The notes under the pieces are model-generated. The model was given only the letters and a program-made list of their open reading frames with translations, searched no databases and was not told the DNA's origin. Shown here piece after piece: positions 1-9,239 of a stretch of DNA of 11,808 nt (position 1 is its first letter; each line of letters opens with the position of its first letter). The position numbers were made by a program, and so were the translations under genes. Origin of the DNA: Tannerella sp. GTDB lineage: Bacteria > Bacteroidota > Bacteroidia > Bacteroidales > Tannerellaceae. The stretch spans positions 1-11,808 of the forward strand of contig JAIRLL010000219.1 in NCBI GenBank assembly GCA_031259505.1, read 5' to 3'.

Positions 1-336
1 GTTGTAGTAGGGCGTGACCGAGAGAATGGCGTCGATGCCTCTGAAGTCGCCATATTTCAGTTTGTCGACTAATGCGCGAGTGCAGTTTCCACCTACCCCC
101 ATCACGACGGGCATGCGGCGGCAAACTTTCTCCACCACGCGACGGACTATCTCCTCCTTCTCGCCGTCTGTCAGCGTCGGCGTCTCGGCCGTCGTGCCCA
201 GCACGACCAGATAGTCGACGCCGCTCTGTATCTGATAGTCTACCAGACGCATCAATGCGTCGTAATCTACGCTCTCATCTTCATTAAACGGTGTTACCAG
301 GGCAACGCCCATTCCTTTCAGATCAATGTGTTTCAT
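1..336 (-). CDS. dapA: 4-hydroxy-tetrahydrodipicolinate synthase, N-terminal part (cut by window edge)
   Basis: DapA condenses pyruvate with aspartate-semialdehyde to form 4-hydroxy-tetrahydrodipicolinate, the first committed step toward diaminopimelate and lysine, in the cytoplasm. Reading from the ATG at 336-334, 112 codons stay open to the window edge, so the C-terminal part (family length is about 290-300) lies outside. Visible signatures are the opening MGVALVTPFNED, the GTTAE loop around residues 47-51 that holds the family's active-site threonines, and TPYYN at the very edge, which carries the conserved tyrosine pair of the proton relay. The catalytic lysine of the TIM barrel would lie beyond the edge. 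It is downstream of ligA and the DUF6913-like gene on the same strand, with a 49-base gap that contains its own promoter core. Recognition is firm because several motifs agree. Confidence 0.93.
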   Translation of the reverse strand, partial: MKHIDLKGMGVALVTPFNEDESVDYDALMRLVDYQIQSGVDYLVVLGTTAETPTLTDGEKEEIVRRVVEKVCRRMPVVMGVGGNCTRALVDKLKYGDFRGIDAILSVTPYYN

Positions 337-366
337 TGGAAAAATTCATTTCTGTTATTTGAGGAA

Positions 367-374
367 CAAAAGTA
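367..374 (-). promoter_or_regulatory. Bacteroidetes -7 promoter core for dapA
   Basis: On the minus strand the site reads TACTTTTG, matching the Bacteroidetes primary sigma -7 consensus TAnnTTTG. It lies 30 bases upstream of the dapA ATG, in the short gap after the preceding gene's stop. I see no good TTTG -33 box at the right distance, so this is a half-supported promoter. It suggests dapA can be transcribed independently of the ligA unit. Confidence 0.45.
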
Positions 375-385
375 GGCAAAATCTC

Positions 386-2922
<2,537 letters not shown>

Positions 2923-2934
2923 TTAATTGGAATG

Positions 2935-2942
2935 CAAATATA
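2935..2942 (-). promoter_or_regulatory. Bacteroidetes -7 promoter core for ligA
   Basis: The minus strand reads TATATTTG, a full match to TAnnTTTG. It ends 18 bases before the ligA ATG, which implies a leader of only about 10-12 bases and fits a gene that uses no Shine-Dalgarno sequence. No clear -33 TTTG is present at 19-21 bases upstream, so the call rests on the -7 box and its position. Confidence 0.5.
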
Positions 2943-3073
2943 CGTGATAAAAGTGATTTTTCGACGATTTGGCGATACAAAGATTCAGACACGCGAAATA
3001 AATAACATGTCATACACGGAGGTACGGAAAACACGGGGGATTTAGCGGTTAATTGTTAGCGGCTGGAGAGGCT

Positions 3074-3105
3074 GGATTGCTTCGTGTCTCGTAATGAAGC
3101 AATCC
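3074..3105. repeat. Perfect 10-bp inverted repeat in the ligA / small-CTD-gene divergent gap
   Basis: GGATTGCTTC (3074-3083) and GAAGCAATCC (3096-3105) are perfect inverted copies around a 12-base spacer. A GT wobble plus a CG pair can extend the outside by two positions. It lies inside the 255-base gene-free gap 2917-3171, upstream of the putative promoter for the plus-strand gene and far from any gene end. An operator or other protein-binding site therefore fits better than a terminator. No gene is visible in the rest of the gap. Confidence 0.55.
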
Positions 3106-3117
3106 GGACATGTCGTT

Positions 3118-3147
3118 TTTGAATATGGAAAACTTTTCGTACTTTTA
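3118..3147 (+). promoter_or_regulatory. Possible promoter for the small T9SS-domain gene
   Basis: TTTG at 3118-3121 is followed, after 18 bases, by TACTTTTA at 3140-3147. This is close to the Bacteroidetes pattern TTTG-N19-21-TAnnTTTG, but it has one mismatch in the -7 box and a spacer one base short. The predicted start of transcription would fall about 18 bases before the ATG at 3172. It is a weak match, supported mainly by position. Confidence 0.35.
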
Positions 3148-3171
3148 CGGTAATTTTTACGGGCATTACTG

Positions 3172-3507
3172 ATGACAGCGAAAAAAGAAAAGAAAAAACG
3201 AACCGGCAGATTCTTTGCCGCATGGCTGTGGATACTGTTGTTTCCGGCTGTGGCGTATGGCGTACCCCAGCGGATGGCGGACAGGTATTCTGTGCCTGAA
3301 AATCAGGTGAAAATAACCGTGACGGACAACCGCATTGCGGTCGCGAACGCACCGCAGGGAAGCGTCATGGAGATATACAACGTGATAGGCGTCAAGGTGC
3401 AGTCGGTTCAAATCCGGAAACCGTCGGACGAATATGTGATTACTCTTCCCAAAGGATATTACATTGTGCGTATCGGGGGAACGGTGCGGAAAATCGTTAT
3501 CCGGTAG
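3172..3507 (+). CDS. Small exported protein consisting of a T9SS type A-like C-terminal domain
   Basis: The 111 residues begin with a strongly basic n-region (KKEKKKR, 4-10) and a hydrophobic stretch (FFAAWLWILLFPAVAYG, 14-30) with a plausible signal peptidase I site after AYG at residue 30. After about 15 linker residues the rest, 45-111, resembles the beta-sandwich C-terminal domain that targets proteins to the type IX system: an IYNVIGVKVQS strand-turn (68-78), then LPKGYYIVRIGG (92-103), ending in KIVIR. This follows the usual pattern of type A sorting domains (YN..G..V ... L..G.Y.V.I ... K.. ). There is essentially no cargo in front of the domain, which is unusual because these domains normally terminate proteins of several hundred residues. 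The gene stands alone, divergent from ligA and convergent with a sugar kinase. It could be a remnant of a larger T9SS substrate, a free decoy or regulator of the T9SS sortase, or a small envelope protein with a related fold. Confidence 0.82.
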   Translation: MTAKKEKKKRTGRFFAAWLWILLFPAVAYGVPQRMADRYSVPENQVKITVTDNRIAVANAPQGSVMEIYNVIGVKVQSVQIRKPSDEYVITLPKGYYIVRIGGTVRKIVIR

Positions 3508-3514
3508 CTCGCCG

Positions 3515-3564
3515 GCACGGTCGCTGCCCGAAGCTGCGGCAGGCATTTCGGCGGCAGACCGTGC
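3515..3564. terminator. Hairpin between convergent genes, probable bidirectional terminator
   Basis: GCACGGTC (3515-3522) pairs perfectly with GACCGTGC (3557-3564). Inside it, CTGCC and CGAA can pair with GGCAG and TTCG after small bulges, giving a long imperfect stem. On the plus strand it is followed by GCCTCTTTT, a short T-rich tract. It starts 8 bases after the stop of the small T9SS-domain gene and ends 31 bases from the stop of the kinase on the other strand. That is the expected place for a shared terminator. The T tract is short, so efficiency is uncertain. Confidence 0.6.
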
Positions 3565-3595
3565 GCCTCTTTTCGCCATCAGTCTTCCCGGCCGG

Positions 3596-4462
3596 TTATT
3601 TTTCTGAACGGCATGTCTGTTGCGAGTAAGAATGATAGGCGATCAGCCGGTCTGCAGGCGAGGCGACGACGAGACCGATGCAAAAACCTGCTCTGGAGGC
3701 GGCTTCTTCCAGAATATCCCTGAAATGAAAGGCAATGGTACCCGCAAAATTCACTTTGTGGAGGCTAAAATCGTACTTCGACACATTGCGCACGAAAAAC
3801 GACTTGAAACAGTCCAGCGCCAGTTTGCGGACAGACGGCTCGCCCGCGTTTTGCAGCAGAAACGGGGAGAAGCTCGCCAGAAAACGGTTGGGATACGGCT
3901 GACAGTATACGCGGTCGATGATTTCGGGCAGCGTCAGGCCATACTGTTCGAGGAACTTTTCTTTCAATCCGGACGGCATCATGTCTTTCATCAGGTTGCC
4001 GATTAAATGTTTTCCCAGATCGGCGCCGCTACCCTCGTCGCCCAGAATGAATCCCAGCGGAGAGACGTTACGGACGATTTGCCGCCCGTCGTAGAAACAC
4101 GAATTGGAGCCGGTCCCCAGAATGCAGGCGATGCCGGCTTCCCTGCCGCAAAGCGCGCGTGCCGCCCCCAGCAGGTCGGTATTTACCTCTATCGCCGCCG
4201 CCGGCAGGGAGTGTGCAATAGCCCGCCGCATCACTTCCACCTTGTCGTAGACGCAGCCCGCGCCGTAGAAATAGACCGTGCGAATGGCGCTCGCATCGAC
4301 ATGCAGCCGGGGAACCGCCTCGCCGGCTATGCAGAGGGCAATATCTTCTTCCGGCTGAAAATAAGGATTCAGCCCTGCCGTCTGCGTATTGTTTATCTCC
4401 GTTCCGTTCCGGACAAGGCGCCAGCACGTTTTCGTCGATCCGCTGTCTGCTATCAGTATCAT
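3596..4462 (-). CDS. BadF/N-acetylglucosamine kinase-type ASKHA ATPase
   Basis: This 288-residue protein of the ASKHA (acetate kinase/sugar kinase/Hsc70/actin) fold is most like the BadF/BadG family that includes N-acetylglucosamine kinase. Visible elements are phosphate-1 loop DSGSTKT (6-12); NTD (94-96), whose D96 aligns with the catalytic base region of mammalian NAGK; phosphate-2 GTGSNS (116-121); GDEGSG (141-146); and an adenosine motif in FAGTIAFHF (239-247). It probably phosphorylates an amino sugar in the cytoplasm, perhaps in cell-wall or glycan salvage; the exact substrate cannot be read from sequence. Length is normal and no residue seems lost. It is a single-gene unit with a perfect -7 promoter core 28 bases upstream, and it converges with the small T9SS-domain gene. 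Some relatives are activators of dehydratases, but those carry different partner genes that are absent here. Confidence 0.87.
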   Translation of the reverse strand: MILIADSGSTKTCWRLVRNGTEINNTQTAGLNPYFQPEEDIALCIAGEAVPRLHVDASAIRTVYFYGAGCVYDKVEVMRRAIAHSLPAAAIEVNTDLLGAARALCGREAGIACILGTGSNSCFYDGRQIVRNVSPLGFILGDEGSGADLGKHLIGNLMKDMMPSGLKEKFLEQYGLTLPEIIDRVYCQPYPNRFLASFSPFLLQNAGEPSVRKLALDCFKSFFVRNVSKYDFSLHKVNFAGTIAFHFRDILEEAASRAGFCIGLVVASPADRLIAYHSYSQQTCRSEK

Positions 4463-4489
4463 ACGGTTTTATTGCCTTTATTAATGATG

Positions 4490-4497
4490 CAAAGATA
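4490..4497 (-). promoter_or_regulatory. Bacteroidetes -7 promoter core for the sugar kinase
   Basis: The minus strand reads TATCTTTG, the most typical form of the Bacteroidetes -7 element, and ends 27 bases before the kinase ATG. The -33 box is not recognisable. The position supports the chosen kinase start at 4462. Confidence 0.6.
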
Positions 4498-4603
4498 CGT
4501 TTTTTCTGTCATACACGGGCGCCATGCTGTGACTGCGCCGGTTTTCGATTCAAATTGCCCCGTCCGGACGTTGCCATGTGACAGGTCGAACTGATTCCGG
4601 TTC

Positions 4604-4638
4604 GATTTTCCGGCGCTTCACAATTTTACCGGAAAATC
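4604..4638 (+). promoter_or_regulatory. Perfect 10-bp inverted repeat directly upstream of rdgB
   Basis: GATTTTCCGG (4604-4613) and CCGGAAAATC (4629-4638) are perfect inverted copies with a 15-base spacer. The second arm ends 14 bases before the rdgB start codon. No T tract follows, so it is not a typical terminator. It could be an operator or a hairpin in the mRNA leader that affects rdgB-porZ translation. I could not find a convincing TAnnTTTG element for this operon in 4498-4652. Confidence 0.5.
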
Positions 4639-4652
4639 TCCGTTATACCGTC

Positions 4653-5249
4653 ATGAACAGAATTGTATTTGCAACGCACAACGCACATAAGCTAAAAGAA
4701 GTACGTGCCATCATGCCCGTCGGGACAGAAATCGTCGGGCTGGCCGACCTGCATTTTTACGAAGACATACCGGAGACGTCCGACACACTGGAAGGCAACG
4801 CCCTGCAGAAGGCTCGCCTCATCGGACAGACGTTCGGATGCGACTGCTTTGCCGACGACACGGGTCTGGAAGTTACGGCGCTGGGCGGGCGTCCCGGCGT
4901 ACGTTCGGCGCGTTATGCCGGCGATGCGTGCGACAGCCAGGCGAACATGCGCCGGCTGCTCGACGAACTGTCGGGGCAATCCGACCGGAGCGCCCGTTTC
5001 AGAACAGTGATTGCGCTCATACTGAATGGGCGGGAATATCTGTTCGACGGCGTCGTGAACGGCCACATCGTCGATACCCCGCGGGGAGGTGGAGGATTCG
5101 GCTACGACCCCGTATTCGTGCCCGAACACTGCACGCAGACTTTTGCCGAACTCGGCGACACGGCGAAAAACGCCATCAGCCACCGCGCACAGGCCATCGC
5201 GAAACTGGCCGGATTTTTATATCAAAAAAAAAATCAGCACACACGATGA
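4653..5249 (+). CDS. rdgB: Non-canonical purine NTP pyrophosphatase (RdgB/HAM1)
   Basis: RdgB hydrolyses dITP, dXTP and related deaminated purine nucleotides to monophosphates, keeping them out of DNA and RNA. The 198 residues match the family length. Motifs are THNAHKLKE (8-16, the family T-x-N-x-x-K nucleotide-binding loop), the acidic EGNA segment (47-50), FADDTGLEV (67-75, metal-binding aspartates), GGFGYDPVF (147-155) and SHRAQA (176-181). I start at the ATG at 4653 because it begins [10 protein letters not shown], the normal family N-terminus; the frame is open further upstream but encodes nothing family-like. The stop overlaps the porZ start as ATGA, implying coupled translation. Near the end a run of ten A (5224-5233) encodes lysines. 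It lies in the phase where a -1 slip would enter the porZ frame. Confidence 0.96.
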   Translation: MNRIVFATHNAHKLKEVRAIMPVGTEIVGLADLHFYEDIPETSDTLEGNALQKARLIGQTFGCDCFADDTGLEVTALGGRPGVRSARYAGDACDSQANMRRLLDELSGQSDRSARFRTVIALILNGREYLFDGVVNGHIVDTPRGGGGFGYDPVFVPEHCTQTFAELGDTAKNAISHRAQAIAKLAGFLYQKKNQHTR

Positions 5250-7558
5250 AGCAATATCAGATCACCGCCATCGCACTCCTGCTGCTCACGCAGCCGGTTG
5301 CCGCGCAGCGCGTCGGAGAATGGACGACGCACCTGGCCGTATACGATACGAAAAGCGTCGCCGAAGCATCCGCCCGCGTCTACGCCGTGGCCGACGGCAC
5401 GCTCTACAGCTACGGCAAAGACGACGGCAGCGTGACGGTTCACACCAGAAAAAACGGACTGAGCGATACCGAAATCAGCATGATAGACTATCATCCCGAT
5501 TCGAAAACCCTGCTCATCGTGTACAGCAACGGCAACATCGACCTGATGAGCGAAGACGGACTGTACAACCTGCCTTTCCTGAAAGACGCAACCGGTATTC
5601 AGGACAAAACCGTGAACGGCATCAATTTCGAAGGCGGGAATGCATACCTCTCCACCGCCTTCGGGGTCGTGGTAATCGGAATGGGCAAAAAAGAAATTGC
5701 CGAGACGTACAGGCTGAATGTGAATACGTATGCCGTCTGCCTGCGCGGCGGGACGATCTATGCCGCCACGGCCGGCGGCATGCTTGGCGCGTCCGTTGGC
5801 GACAACCTGCTGGACAGTCACAACTGGCACGCCGTATCCCTGCCGTCTGACGGTTTCAAGGCAGAAAATATCCGTCGCCTGTGCGTGTTTCAGGACATGG
5901 TCTGCTTTCTGGCAGACAATACAGGCGTGTTCTTCATGGATGCGAACGGAGAGATAAAGACACTGGTGAAACATACCGGACTTCGCAGTATGAAACTGCA
6001 GGCCGGCCGCCTGATTCTGCATACGGCATCCACGATATACATCTACGAATCGCCCGCGCGGTACGAATCGGCAAATCTCGGCACGGTGAACGACATCTCG
6101 TGCCTGAAAGACGACGGAAACTACTGGATTGCGGCAGGCGTTGGCGGGCTGACAGGTGTCAGGCGCACGGCGGACGGCCAGTTCGAACCGTTCGTTTCGG
6201 GACTGAATACCGAAGGGCCGAAGCGCAACCTGTCGCAGTTCCTCTCATTTCGAAACGGGAAACTGTGGGTTGCCGGCGGCGGACGTTCCAAAACAGACCG
6301 TTACCGCAATCCGGGTACACTGGCGACCTGCAAAGACGGAAAATGGTTCAATTTCGACGAAACCGCAGTCAACCGGGCTGTCGGATACGGATGTCTGGAC
6401 TACACGGCCGTCGCGATAGACCCCGACGATGAAACGCACTTCTTCGTCGCCACGTGCGGCGAAGGCGTGCTGGAGTTCCGCAACAGCGAATTTGCGCAAC
6501 TGTATAATCACACCAACAGCGCCCTGCAAACCATCGTGCCCGGCAACAACTACTATATCCGGGTGCAGGGGCTTTGCTTCGACAAAGACAAAAACCTGTG
6601 GATGACGAACAGTCAGGTGAACAACGGCATCGTAGTCCGCAAACCCGACGGGACATGGGCGTCGCTCTACTATCCGGGCATCGCCAACGCCTATTTCGTC
6701 GACCAGATCATGATTACTTCCAAAGGTTACAAGTGGGTTAACGTGCCGCACAGCAGCGCCTCGACCGGCATTCTGGTCTTTGACGACCGGGAGACGCCGT
6801 ATGACAACTCGGACGACGTGTTTCACTACTTCACTTCCTTCAAAAGCGGCACAGGCACGGCCATCGAATCGGGCGGATACTACTGCATGACCGAAGACCT
6901 GAATGGCGAAGTATGGATAGGTACCGACATAGGGCCGATATACTGCCCTTCGCCCAATCGTGCCATCGAAAACCCGGACAACTTCTACTGCAACCGCATT
7001 GTGCGCACCGACATGAACGGCGAAAACTACTATTTCCTGAGCGGCGAACAGGTCAGCGCCATCGCCGTGGACGGCGGCAACCGCAAATGGATCGGCACGG
7101 CAAGTTCGGGCATCTTCCTGGTCAGCCCCGACGGCATGGAAACGATTCATCAGTTTACGGTCGACAATTCGCCGCTGTATTCAAACAGCATCCGCAGCAT
7201 AGCCATCGACCGGCAGACGGGCGAAGTCTTTATCGGCACCGACAAGGGGCTGATTTCGTACCGGGGAGAAGCTACGGAAGCAAGCAAAAGCTATTCGGAT
7301 GTTTACGCTTATCCCAATCCCGTTCGCCCGGAATATGACGGGCAGGTCATTGTCACCGGGCTGATGAACGATTCGAACGTGAAGATTACCGACCTCAACG
7401 GCAACCTGATCTGCCAGGGCAGATCGGCCGGAGGACAGTTTTCGTGGAACGGCCGCAACCGTAGCGGAAATCGTGTGGCGACGGGCATCTATCTGGTGCT
7501 GGCCTCCACGGCCGGCGCAGGAGAAAGCGTCGTAACGAAAATCGCCGTAGTACAATAA
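5246..7558 (+). CDS. porZ: Type IX secretion system component PorZ (beta-propeller, C-terminal sorting-type domain)
   Basis: The 770-residue protein is close to the length of Porphyromonas gingivalis PorZ (about 776). In that species PorZ is a surface member of the PorU-PorV-PorQ-PorZ attachment complex and supplies anionic LPS to the PorU sortase. The signal peptide is residues 1-20; a cut at VAA|Q would leave an N-terminal glutamine, as the Bacteroidetes 'Q-rule' for pyroglutamate predicts. The mature start RVGEW, then [20 protein letters not shown] (37-56), opens a series of propeller-like repeats that runs to about 675. Clear late blades include [12 protein letters not shown] (554-565), [14 protein letters not shown] (613-626) and [12 protein letters not shown] (659-670). 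The C-terminal domain (686-770) begins VYAYPNPV and contains [20 protein letters not shown], like T9SS/FlgD-type beta sandwiches. I start at 5246 because the frame's upstream extension only overlaps rdgB. A PorZ-like propeller protein of other function in a species without a full T9SS remains possible. Confidence 0.88.
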   Translation: MKQYQITAIALLLLTQPVAAQRVGEWTTHLAVYDTKSVAEASARVYAVADGTLYSYGKDDGSVTVHTRKNGLSDTEISMIDYHPDSKTLLIVYSNGNIDLMSEDGLYNLPFLKDATGIQDKTVNGINFEGGNAYLSTAFGVVVIGMGKKEIAETYRLNVNTYAVCLRGGTIYAATAGGMLGASVGDNLLDSHNWHAVSLPSDGFKAENIRRLCVFQDMVCFLADNTGVFFMDANGEIKTLVKHTGLRSMKLQAGRLILHTASTIYIYESPARYESANLGTVNDISCLKDDGNYWIAAGVGGLTGVRRTADGQFEPFVSGLNTEGPKRNLSQFLSFRNGKLWVAGGGRSKTDRYRNPGTLATCKDGKWFNFDETAVNRAVGYGCLDYTAVAIDPDDETHFFVATCGEGVLEFRNSEFAQLYNHTNSALQTIVPGNNYYIRVQGLCFDKDKNLWMTNSQVNNGIVVRKPDGTWASLYYPGIANAYFVDQIMITSKGYKWVNVPHSSASTGILVFDDRETPYDNSDDVFHYFTSFKSGTGTAIESGGYYCMTEDLNGEVWIGTDIGPIYCPSPNRAIENPDNFYCNRIVRTDMNGENYYFLSGEQVSAIAVDGGNRKWIGTASSGIFLVSPDGMETIHQFTVDNSPLYSNSIRSIAIDRQTGEVFIGTDKGLISYRGEATEASKSYSDVYAYPNPVRPEYDGQVIVTGLMNDSNVKITDLNGNLICQGRSAGGQFSWNGRNRSGNRVATGIYLVLASTAGAGESVVTKIAVVQ

Positions 7559-7612
7559 ATGCTTAAAACTCAAAACTCAAATCAATAACAACAATTTTAA
7601 AAATTCACAGAC

Positions 7613-8989
7613 ATGAGAACATTAACTAAATGGGCAGCATTTTCGATTACGCTGCTATGCGTTTCATGCACCGGCCAGGATGGCTGGGTGCAGTTATTCA
7701 ACGGTAAAGATTTCAGCGGCTTCAGGCAGTTGAACGGACAGGCGCCGTTTCGCGTCGAAGACGGCATGATGGTGGGAAAAACCGCACCGGGACAGCCCAA
7801 CAGCTTCATGGCGACCGAAGCGGATTACGGCGATTTTATTCTCGAATTTGATGTGCTGTGCGACCCGTCGCTAAATTCGGGCGTGCAGTTCCGCAGCCTG
7901 AGCGCCCCCGACTACAACAACGGACGGGTGCACGGCTACCAGTGCGAAATCGACCCGTCGGAGCGGGCGTGGAGCGGAGGCATCTACGACGAAGCCCGCC
8001 GCGGCTGGCTCGTGACACTCGCCGACAACAAGGCCGGTCAGGCCGCCTACAAAAAGACGGACTGGAACCGCTACCGCATCGAAGCCATCGGCAACAGCAT
8101 CCGCATCTGGCTGAACGGCGTGAATACGGCCAACCTGCTCGACGACGAAACGCCCGCCGGATTCATTGCCTTTCAAGTTCATTCCATCGGCAACAACGCC
8201 GCCGGGGCGGACAAAGAAATCAAGTGGAAGAGCATCCGCATCCTGACCTCCAACCTCGAGGCAAACCTCATGCAGGGCGAACTGGCGCCCGAAGTAAACC
8301 GCATCCCGAACACGCTCTCCGAACAGGAAAAGGCCGACGGCTGGCGGCTGCTGTTCGACGGGGTGACCACGACAGGCTGGCGCGGCGCACATAAAGACGC
8401 TTTCCCTGACCACGGCTGGAAGGTGGAAAACGGACAGCTTACCGTCCTCAAGACCGACGGAAGCGAATCGACACACGGCGGCGACATCGTGACGGACGAC
8501 GAGTTTTCGGCTTTCGAACTGAGTGTCGAGTTCAAATATACGAAAGGCGCCAACAGTGGTATCAAGTATTTCGTGACGGAAAACGAACAGCAGAAAGGCT
8601 CGGCATACGGACTGGAATATCAGGTGCTGGACGATCAACTGCACCCCGACGCCAAACAGTATACCTCGCATCCGGGCAGCCGCACGCTGGCAAGCCTCTA
8701 CGACGTGATTGCCGCAACCGGCAAACGCACCAACGGCGCAGGCCAGTGGAATCAGGCCGTCATCAAGGTGTTTCCGAACGGCCATGTCGAACACTGGCTG
8801 AACGGCTTCAAATGCCTCGAGTACGAACGCGGCTCGGATGCTTTCCGCGAACTGATCAGCGGCAGCAAATTCGCCCACCCCTCATATCATACCGCCGGGC
8901 CTTTCGGCGAAGCGGCGCAGGGACATATCCTCCTGCAGGACCATGGCGACGAAGTGGCTTATCGCAGTATCAAAATCAGAGAACTGTAG
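7613..8989 (+). CDS. Lipoprotein with two tandem DUF1080 (3-keto-disaccharide hydrolase) domains
   Basis: The 458 residues begin with a lipoprotein-type signal (MRTLTKWAAFSITLLCVSC). Cysteine 19 is the likely lipidated residue, although the lipobox (CVSC) is atypical at -3. Two concanavalin-like DUF1080 domains follow. Domain 1, about 24-212: WVQLFNGKDFSGF, GYQCEIDP (108-115), WNRYRIEA and AFQVHSIG. Domain 2, about 243-458: WRLLFDGVTTTGW, GLEYQVLDD (333-341), HWLNGFKCLEYE and LLQDHGDEVAYRSIKI. DUF1080 proteins act on 3-keto-glucosides or related oxidised sugars; Bacteroidetes often carry many copies. The paired acidic-Q segments in both halves suggest both could be active, but this is inference. 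The gene follows porZ by 54 AT-rich bases holding no obvious promoter or terminator, so read-through is possible. No SusC/SusD genes or GFO/IDH/MocA dehydrogenase are seen in the window. The stop codon lies inside a 10-base tandem duplication (AGAGAACTG at 8978 and 8988). Confidence 0.9.
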   Translation: MRTLTKWAAFSITLLCVSCTGQDGWVQLFNGKDFSGFRQLNGQAPFRVEDGMMVGKTAPGQPNSFMATEADYGDFILEFDVLCDPSLNSGVQFRSLSAPDYNNGRVHGYQCEIDPSERAWSGGIYDEARRGWLVTLADNKAGQAAYKKTDWNRYRIEAIGNSIRIWLNGVNTANLLDDETPAGFIAFQVHSIGNNAAGADKEIKWKSIRILTSNLEANLMQGELAPEVNRIPNTLSEQEKADGWRLLFDGVTTTGWRGAHKDAFPDHGWKVENGQLTVLKTDGSESTHGGDIVTDDEFSAFELSVEFKYTKGANSGIKYFVTENEQQKGSAYGLEYQVLDDQLHPDAKQYTSHPGSRTLASLYDVIAATGKRTNGAGQWNQAVIKVFPNGHVEHWLNGFKCLEYERGSDAFRELISGSKFAHPSYHTAGPFGEAAQGHILLQDHGDEVAYRSIKIREL

Positions 8990-8996
8990 AGAACTG

Positions 8997-9029
8997 CAGA
9001 TGCGAAGTAAACAGGCGTGTTCGCATCTG
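8997..9029. terminator. Perfect 10-bp inverted repeat just after the DUF1080 gene
   Basis: CAGATGCGAA (8997-9006) and TTCGCATCTG (9020-9029) form a perfect 10-bp stem with a 13-base loop, starting 8 bases after the stop codon of the DUF1080 gene. The position suits a terminator or a 3'-end stabilising hairpin, but no T tract follows. It is therefore not a textbook intrinsic terminator. Confidence 0.5.
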
Positions 9030-9116
9030 TGAGGTATTCCTGCCGGAAACCGCTGAATCATTAAAGATTCAGAGACAGAAACGGCTCCGTTCGCCGCGTG
9101 AGCGGAAGCCCGAATA

Positions 9117-9154
9117 CAGAAAGATATGCCGCATTCATACGGCATATCTTTCTG
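9117..9154. repeat. Perfect 15-bp inverted repeat upstream of the antiporter
   Basis: CAGAAAGATATGCCG (9117-9131) and CGGCATATCTTTCTG (9140-9154) are perfect inverted copies around an 8-base loop. This is far beyond chance and one of the two strongest structures in the window. It sits 128 bases after the DUF1080 stop and just upstream of two -7 promoter cores. It could be a terminator for read-through from the porZ side, although no U tract follows on either strand. Alternatively it could be an operator for the antiporter gene, because its 3' arm covers the place where the -33 box of the upstream promoter should lie. No coding sequence is visible elsewhere in 8990-9239. Confidence 0.7.
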
Positions 9155-9161
9155 GTATCTG

Positions 9162-9169
9162 TATATTTG
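9162..9169 (+). promoter_or_regulatory. Upstream -7 promoter core (P2) for the antiporter
   Basis: TATATTTG matches TAnnTTTG exactly. Its -33 position would fall in the loop and 3' arm of the 15-bp inverted repeat, where no TTTG is seen. A transcript from here would have a leader of about 65 bases before the ATG at 9240. It may be a second or regulated promoter. Confidence 0.4.
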
Positions 9170-9184
9170 TGCATGTCAGGATTT

Positions 9185-9218
9185 TTTGCGTCCGTGTGAA
9201 ATAAAATGCTTATCTTTG
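9185..9218 (+). promoter_or_regulatory. Bacteroidetes promoter (P1) for the antiporter: TTTG / TATCTTTG
   Basis: TTTG (9185-9188) and TATCTTTG (9211-9218) are separated by 22 bases, near the usual 19-21. This is the best promoter in the window. Transcription would start near 9225, leaving about 15 leader bases before the ATG at 9240. It decides the start codon, because the in-frame ATG at 9126 would lie upstream of the promoter and read through an inverted repeat. Confidence 0.7.
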
Positions 9219-9239
9219 TTAGTGCAAATCTGCGTAATT

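Noticed and set aside
2993..3005. 13-base repeat GCGAAATAAATAA shared with 11539-11551
   Set aside because: With about 7e7 position pairs in the window and 4^13 possible 13-mers, about one such match is expected by chance, and the flanks do not agree.
3009..3019. 11-base repeat GTCATACACGG shared with 4508-4518, both in divergent gaps
   Set aside because: Many 11-base matches are expected by chance at this length; the surrounding bases differ and spacing to promoters is not the same.
4838..5245. N-terminal extension of the porZ frame by 136 residues
   Set aside because: It only overlaps rdgB out of frame and is Arg-rich nonsense; the signal peptide begins exactly at the ATG at 5246.
6245..7150. 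Minus-strand frame of 301 codons inside porZ
   Set aside because: It is antisense to well-conserved propeller blades, with V/A/G/H-rich composition typical of shadows in this base composition.
9090..9107. Small CCGC-gtga-GCGG hairpin between the DUF1080 gene and antiporter
   Set aside because: Only a 4-bp stem, with no T tract; too short to support as a separate element.
9126..9239. Upstream ATG at 9126 as the antiporter start
   Set aside because: It would place the promoter and a 15-bp inverted repeat inside the coding region and add 38 residues unlike the family; the ATG at 9240 begins a normal basic N-terminus (MKKEKKN).
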